Shown here piece after piece: positions 58,090-64,000 of a stretch of DNA of 64,000 nucleotides. The notes under the pieces were generated by a model that worked only from the letters and a program-made list of their open reading frames with translations, did not search any database and had not been told where the DNA came from. The position numbers and the translations under genes were made by a program. Source of the DNA: Nematostella vectensis (Eukaryota > Cnidaria > Anthozoa > Actiniaria > Edwardsiidae); contig NC_064038.1 in the NCBI RefSeq assembly GCF_932526225.1, positions 4,464,001-4,528,000 of the forward strand, in the 5' to 3' direction. The stretch's first letter is position 1, and each line of letters begins with the position of its first letter.

Positions 58090-59067
58090 AAGTCCCGTCA
58101 GCCTGAGTGTAAAGCCTTATTTACTTGGACATGGAATACTTGCAGGAACCACTGAGAGCTCACCTCTACGGTCTGAATAAAATTAGAGTTGTTTCTTAGC
58201 TTTGCGCTGTTGTTGATTTAGTGCTGTGCGCAATTGTAACTCCACAGGTAGCCCAGGCAACGGTTTTGAAGTTTGGAATTGGCTGTTCTAAGAGGTAAAA
58301 CAAGTGGATTGAAGTACAGCGATTTTTTGTGAAATGTTTCCAATAAAATTGCCTTAAAACTTAGAACATCTCTTGTTGTCAAATGTATGTCTAATAACGA
58401 TTTGGGGGTGGTTTTCTTCGCGAAATATACAGCTTCATTCATCCTATTAAGGAAAGAAACAAGGTTGGAGGCGCCATTTTCGGTAGCACTCAAATCCTAT
58501 CGAAATTCGCGAGGAAAATACAACAAGTGAAATATTTTTATCTCGTAGACCTATTCCAGGGTACACTTACATTAGATATGAAGCCAAACATTCGAGCTAA
58601 ACTATTTTCCCTGGCCGCTAGCCATTTTATAAAACGAGTTAGCAGCCATGAGTATCCTTGACAGACGCCGTTGGACAATTGTCACGATCGGCTGAACTGG
58701 GAGCGAATCAAACTATTATTACCCGCTCCACCAGGTGGAAAGCCCGCGAGGTGTTGACCGGCGCTTAGTAATCTGTTATATAAATTACTTACCTTGCTCC
58801 GAAAACTGATAGAATTTTTGACCGTGAAAAAGTATGAAATCCATATCCAATGCGCCGGTGACAGGCCTCGCAGGCGAAACAAAAAAGAAAACACGAAAAC
58901 AGTTTTTTTTACAAAATCAAAACAGCGCGCGCTCGTTTGAAATTGTGTGTTTTTTAGTGTGTGCGCGAGCGCAACCGGTGTTTGCAGCGCGCGCAAATTA
59001 ACGAAAATTTAAAACTTTAGCTTCAAAACCCCGCAGTCTTCGTTTCTTTTAGTGTTCTTTTGTAAGG

Positions 59068-59184
59068 ATGGAAAATACATTTACTAGAAAAGATTGTGAA
59101 CCGAATTTTTCGAATTTGAATCAAGTTTTTTCGTCTCTTTCACTTCAAGTGAACCTGCAAGGATTGTGTGATGACGAATCCCGT
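59068..59184 (+). other. Possible first coding exon of an unknown plus-strand gene
   Basis: ATG 59068 opens a 39-codon frame (MENTFTRKDCEPNFSNLNQV and on to LCDDESR) that ends at a good donor (CCGTG|GTATGT). It is the only such start-to-donor unit in the 58.1-62.6 kb spacer. No matching downstream exon could be identified, so this may be chance. Confidence 0.25.
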
Positions 59185-59329
59185 GGTATGTCCTCTGATT
59201 TACTATAACTAACAACCAATCAGAAAGCGAGATTACAAGCAAGTGTTGTAGAATCTTATTTTGACCCCCAAAGCCTTCAAATTTACACCCTTAAAGATAC
59301 GACGGTGATCCCCGCCCGATTGATATAGG

Positions 59330-60060
59330 GGGTACCCCCCGGGGACGACATATGCCTCATCCGGTGGCTTGAAAATGTGAGATGATGATGTTGGGTGGAA
59401 TCACCGAGCTGATGGGCGTTCCCTGTGTCTTCCTGCCAGTTATTCTTTTGGCCGTTTCCTACCATTCGTTTGAGCCACATTTGTGTGCCACATCCCAGCA
59501 CGGGTTCCTTTATGCGCGATTCTGTTCCTGATTTTGCAAAGGTGCTCAACCAGGGGGGGGGGGGATATGTAAGGTGGATCTCTGGATGAGACTTTGACCC
59601 ACAATGAGCGGGAAACATCCATTGAACATCGACCACAGGCTCGCATTTAGCAGCTCCACACTCTTCTCTCGGTTAGCAAATTGCTGATAGGACTCCAGTC
59701 GAAAGAATTTAGTCTAGCTTTTAGAGCTAGTTTTCGATGGTCTCTAGTATCACGGAAAGTGACGTATTTACGCTGAGGTTTGGTCGGAATTGTGGGTTGA
59801 ACGGTGACAACTGGTGACAACCGGTGACAACCGATCTCACCAGGCCTTTGTGTACTCTACCAGATTTCCAAAGAAGTGGATGATTAGTCAGAAAGACATC
59901 GAGTAATTTATCCCCTCTGGTCGGTACATTAACCTTTTGATGTAGCCCATGCTGCTGCATCAGACCCTTAATTCCCAGCTGGTTGATATCGCTTGCAATG
60001 GCTATCTTAGCATCTGAATCAGCAACAACCTGGCCACATAATGCAGGCGCCTACTCAGGA
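59330..60060 (-). pseudogene. Decayed non-LTR retrotransposon (LINE) ORF fragment
   Basis: In shifting minus frames, the sequence QHGLHQKVNVPTRGDKLLDV, then FLTNHPLLWKSGRVHKG, matches the end of the endonuclease domain (normally xPTRGxxxLDxxLTN). About 200 bp on, DPPYISPPPLVEHLCKIRNR, then IAHKGTRAG, matches the linker before the reverse transcriptase domain. Several frameshifts and a direct repetition (GGTGACAACTGGTGACAAC) show it is dead. Confidence 0.7.
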
Positions 60061-60250
60061 TTGGCTGAGGGGGGGAGGGGTGTGCAGGTATCATATGAAA
60101 AAGGCATAGGATTTGAAGATTCCTTAATAAGAAATGACCCACTTTTTGGCCACCAAGGTCTGGTGGGACTTGTGGGTGGAACGGCACCGGTGGAATGACA
60201 ACTTAGTGGCCCGATCTCACCAGGCCTTTGTGCCTTAGGCAAGTCACTTT
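60061..60250. other. Remainder of LINE-derived DNA
   Basis: Part of the preceding LINE segment is repeated: GATCTCACCAGGCCTTTGTG occurs both at about 59835 and 60215. This suggests a small duplication or nested insertion. Confidence 0.4.
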
Positions 60251-60257
60251 TTTTTTC

Positions 60258-61300
60258 AGACTGGGGGGGTGGAGGCTAAAGCCTCCCCCCCGTATTTCAT
60301 GAACCGCTTAGGCTATGACCATCAAACTTACAGACACATATCAATATTTGGGTGACCTTCAGACCTGCTCGGTCAATCTGGGTCTAAGGGCTTTTCAAGA
60401 TTAGTGAGATAACAATTTGGCCAAGCTGTCAGGTTTTTTTGAAAGGAATCAGCATTTTTCACCATATTTTATGGAGATCAGGGAGCGGGAAAACTTTAGC
60501 TCTTCTAAATATCGGCATCAATGACCATATCAGGCAATGCAAACGAAGGACACTATCCTTGGGGGAATATGTTTGATATGATGACGTCATAAATACGATG
60601 TCTAAAATTTCCTTCAAATATTGCCTAAATTATCAGATATTGCGTTGAAATCATTTTACATCATTTTGATATGTCAAAATCAACCTTTTAACGGCTTCAA
60701 AAAGGCCATATAAACTTTTATAATCAATTTTTTTTAAGAATTTCCTCCATCTTGGGTCCGCCGTCTATCTTGGATCCGCCATATCTTGGATTCTTATGTG
60801 CAAAAGAAAAAAAAATCTGTAATTATTACTAAACAAGTATTTGCATGCATGTATTACTGCTCATAGTAATGATAAACGCATAATATTAGCTTTTAAAGTG
60901 TCATCTAGTAAATCTAGTGACATTTTAAACAACCGCTTTGAGAGAGAAAAATTTACCCACCCTTCCCCCCAAAATATCCGAGGTGAAAAATTATTGCGCT
61001 GTTGTGAAACTTGTCACCTAAACAAACTTATAAAGTCAAAAGAGGCATTCAAATCTGAGAAACAGGACCAAAATATAAAAAAATCACTACTTTATAGTTT
61101 TTGGGAAACCTATGTGTGAAAAAACGGTTGCCATGGTAACATGGAGCGTGTCCTCTACATGTCAATTGCATCAAAACGTCCGCAAATAGATTTTAGGAAA
61201 AGTCGCCAAGTTTTAGCCTCTTAGCTTCTATGGTTCAGAAGTTAAAGCAATTTTCCGCGAAGGGAGGGCTCATAGAGCCCCCCCCCAGGTTGAATAGGGT
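60258..61300. mobile_element. Candidate ~1-kb non-autonomous element with hairpin ends
   Basis: The left end carries CAGACTGGGGGGGTGGAGGC followed by a hairpin (GGAGGCTAAAGCCTCC). The right end (minus strand) carries AACCTGGGGGGGGGCTC with a hairpin of similar form (GGGCTCATAGAGCCC). The interior includes a TCTTGGATCCGCC triplet repeat near 60750-60790 and a 92-codon frame at 60841-61119 of unknown meaning. Ends match only partly. Confidence 0.35.
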
Positions 61301-62665
61301 TAAGTGTCACTAAAACATTTTACGTAAAAAGTGCACTTTTTTCGCCAAGAACTAAGAGACACGCAGATAGTACTCTACTGACCCCTAAAAAACAAGAGTA
61401 CTTATCAAGGACGATGCTCGGTAGTCCAGCATTGAAAATCATAAAAAATAACAAACACATTTTCAAGAGTAGGGGGCGTTTAATCATAAATGTATAAAAA
61501 GCATACCAGTCTGTAAAAAAATAATAAGAAATACAATTTTAACAGTACTTCCACGATGTTTAATTGAGATTTTCTGATCCCGTACAAAAATCGTGATTTT
61601 ATATCGACATAATCCAAATATTACGGTCGTTGCGTTACTAAACGCAATGCAGATTGTGTGACATCTGGACCCAAAGCTGAACAATCACTTCATGTGTAAT
61701 AGGAGACAATGACACTGACGGGATATAAGCAGATAAGCGAGAGTGCTTCGAGAATGGTGCCCAAACAAAGTCTGCCACTGTAGCTTTAAAGTCCAACCAA
61801 TATAAATCGGTAAGAATTATATTTAAGTTCCAGTTTTTACTTCATCTCAACATTCTTCATAAAATCGTAATCAGGGTAGTAGTATTTTGGTAGATTACAC
61901 AAGAGTCAAGGGTCGGTATAAAATAACTCTCTTTTATCGATCGCGCTGGAGAAGAGGGTGGCTATTTCTGTAATCTAATTTGAATTGTCTAGTTTTCCTT
62001 TTGTTTCAAGGTGGGGGTCTTTTCTCATCCCGTGGTCTGTCAAATAGGTAAAAGCCGAAAAATAAATAGAATAGAATTCGTGTTTTGTGTTTCCGGCATG
62101 AGAGTCATAAGATCCCAACAAAATCGGAGACTAGCCACCCGTGTGCGCATGCGTAAAGACGTGTTTGTCCCTCAAGTTCAGCTTCGCTCGTCACGGCATT
62201 TTGGCTGAGCGTCACTGGGCTAGAAAAGTCTGGAGGCTCTGGTACCCAGGGTGGCCATCAGACAAACACAAATTCGAAAGATGTCGAGGGGGAGGGGGTT
62301 AAAGTAGGTGCGGTGACCTTCCCTAGCTGCGTGCAGGGAACAAGGGAATTGAGACACCGAAATCAAGCAAGTTCTACTAGCAAAAGACTCCGAGAGAAAA
62401 CATAGAGACGTAAGCGCGTATGATGACCTACTTGAGAGAAAAACTGTTATTCTCTCTTCTACGGAAGACGAAATGGGACTAGGGTTACTGGTTGGGTTAG
62501 GGTTCGTATGGAATGGACCGCGCAACTGGACGACCGTTGTCAACTTCCATATACGCTTCTAACAACGTTCGCTTCCCCTTCATCCTCCTTATAGTGAAAA
62601 GCCGGCTAACAATTCCCCAGCAAGAGTTTTAATGCTGTTTTTTTAAACAGATGTCGTGACGAAGG
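61301..62665. other. Spacer upstream of sulfotransferase 2
   Basis: No gene recognised. The region immediately before the start codon has an acceptor-like TTTTTTTAAACAG at 62650, so a non-coding 5' exon may lie in this interval. Confidence 0.45.
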
Positions 62666-64000
62666 ATGGAGTTCAAACCCCGCCGCGTTGTTTGTTGGCT
62701 CGTAATCACCATACTGGTGGCCCTCTTGCTATGGTACCAGACAGGAACCCAAGCTAACTCCACCCACGAGCACATAAACAAAGGTATAACCAGATAACTG
62801 TAGCAAGTCAATCAGCTATTAAAAGTACTGTGCTTGTTCCTCTCACCCACCCCTTCCCTGCCTGGCCATGAAGACTTGCAATCCGGAAGTGGTTTAAAAC
62901 AAAACGTTGACATTTTTTAAACTTTTAAATGCTAAAAGTTTTTAAACTTTTTTTACCAGGTCGATTGTCGCGTGTCTCATCAAAAGTGCCTCAGGATGTC
63001 CCACTAGCCAGGCGCAAGGTCTACGACCAAGTAGAGACATTTCTCATCTTTATCGGTTACCCCCGTAGCGGCCACACCCTAGTGGGTTCCCTGATAGACG
63101 CGCACCCCAACGCCATCATCGCCAACGAGCTCGACATCATCGGGAGCTGGCTCGAGTGGAATGAGGACCATAGAAACAAGTATTTCTTGTTTGACCAGTT
63201 ATACAAGAATTCCCATGAGCAAACCTTGAAGGGGTTTCGCTCGTCGTCCGTTAAACATCGGTTTAATTATTCCGTCCGTGGTCAATGGCAGGGAAGGTTT
63301 GACAGAACAATCAAGGTTTGTATTTAATGGTGTCATAATATCTCCGAGTAATCTTTTTTCAAACCTTCTGTAAGCCTATATGGAAGCAAATATTGTGTGA
63401 CAGTATCTCGTGACATGTAATTGTGTGACTGAAGGGTCGAAGGCGTTACATAGTATCTCGTGCCATGCCGTGTAACTGAAGGGGTGAGATAGTTAATTAT
63501 GACATGTTATTGTGTGACTGAAGTGTCGGAGATGTGACATAGTAACTTGTACGTGGCGTACTTGTGTGTTAACCTATATGTCACACTAAACTAAAGGTTC
63601 GAGAGCGTGGCAGGGTGTTGCAGCATGTGGTTGTGTGACAATGTATTGTGCAGGGCGAGAAGGATTGTCTTGTGTGACATGTGGTTGCGTGACATGTCAT
63701 GTATCTTGTGACCGAAGGGTCGGGGAGGTGACACGGTACCTTGTGTCAAGTTTCACGCTAGCATGTGATCGTGTGACATGCGAAAGGTAGGGTGGTGCCC
63801 AAGGGCGTGACAAGGCTGACATATGATTGTGTGACATTCTCTTCACGCAGGTGATCGGGGACAAGAAAGGTGGAGGCATGACTGCGAGACTGACCAATCA
63901 GAAACAAGCACCAATCTTGGCCCGCATCAAAAACAAAATCAAGGTCAAGTTCAAATTCATTCATGTTGTGCGTAACCCTTTCGACAACATCGCAACCATG
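62666..64000 (+). CDS. Golgi-type PAPS-dependent sulfotransferase, paralogue 2 (partial)
   Basis: Exons 62666-62783, 62960-63315 and 63851 to the window edge join in phase to 208 residues; the 3' part lies beyond position 64000. Residues 8-24 (VVCWLVITILVALLLWY) are a signal anchor. Exon 2 carries the PAPS loop IGYPRSGHTLVGSLIDAHP and exon 3 the 3'-phosphate motif FIHVVRNPFDN. The intron positions and phases (1 and 0) equal those of paralogue 1, with which it forms an inverted pair. Exon 2 is almost identical between the two while exon 3 differs strongly. It is predicted to be a Golgi luminal sulfotransferase; the acceptor is unknown. Confidence 0.87.
63395..63845 (+). repeat. Degenerate TGTGACTGAAGGGTCG repeat array in sulfotransferase 2 intron
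   Basis: Copies of TGTGACTGAAGGGTCG-type sequence lie at about 63423, 63470, 63513 and 63707. They are joined by GTGACATGTNATTGTGTGAC units. The array fills most of intron 2 up to the acceptor CTTCACGCAG (63850). Confidence 0.7.

Overview
The window is animal nuclear DNA, most likely from an anthozoan cnidarian such as a sea anemone. It has intron-rich genes with GT-AG junctions, domain architectures typical of early-branching metazoans, and AT-rich intergenic DNA full of short inverted-repeat transposons, LINE relics, minisatellites and long G or C homopolymers. The organism is inferred from style; no marker in the window fixes the species. Coding regions were rebuilt by hand from splice sites and reading phase.

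Layout. 1-7 kb: no recognisable gene, one hAT-like MITE, a tRNA-derived relic, a promoter-like CRE/NRF1/TATA cluster and a 610-bp MITE. 7.85-10.02 kb (-): an intronless 722-residue multipass membrane protein of unknown function. 11.7-13.6 kb (-): a small acidic/coiled-coil protein gene lying head-to-head with COX5A (+, 13.82-15.57 kb), which encodes a respiratory complex IV subunit. About 20 copies of a 91-bp repeat begin exactly at the COX5A stop codon. 17.4-18.4 kb: two MITEs and a LINE tail. 19.5-30.4 kb (+): a complete six-exon purple acid phosphatase gene of the plant PAP1/24/27 type, with a 4.5-kb 14-bp satellite in its third intron. 31.9-44.9 kb (-): an 18-exon secreted protein with LRRNT, 12 LRRs, LRRCT, two Ig domains, an EGF-like region and a Ser-Gly-rich tail, which looks like a proteoglycan core. 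46.7-47.2 kb (-): a Gremlin/DAN-family cystine-knot BMP antagonist. 51.5-53.4 kb (-): a small secreted WAP-domain protein. 54.5-58.1 kb (-) and 62.7-64.0 kb (+, cut by the window edge): two head-to-head Golgi-type sulfotransferase paralogues with a LINE relic between them.

How the genes relate. Most products on the right-hand half act outside the cell or in the secretory pathway: a candidate glycosaminoglycan-bearing LRR/Ig protein, a BMP antagonist, a WAP protein and two sulfotransferases. A functional link among them is only a hypothesis; co-location alone does not prove it.

Most striking structural themes: (1) tandem repeats that start at or include an exon end and its splice donor in at least two genes (the LRR/Ig gene and PAP) and probably COX5A; (2) a 14-bp satellite with no stop codons for 4.6 kb in all three minus-strand frames; (3) a core of exon 2 that is almost identical between two otherwise diverged inverted sulfotransferase paralogues, which suggests gene conversion; (4) a dense set of MITE families, several flanked by TTA/TTAA-like sites.
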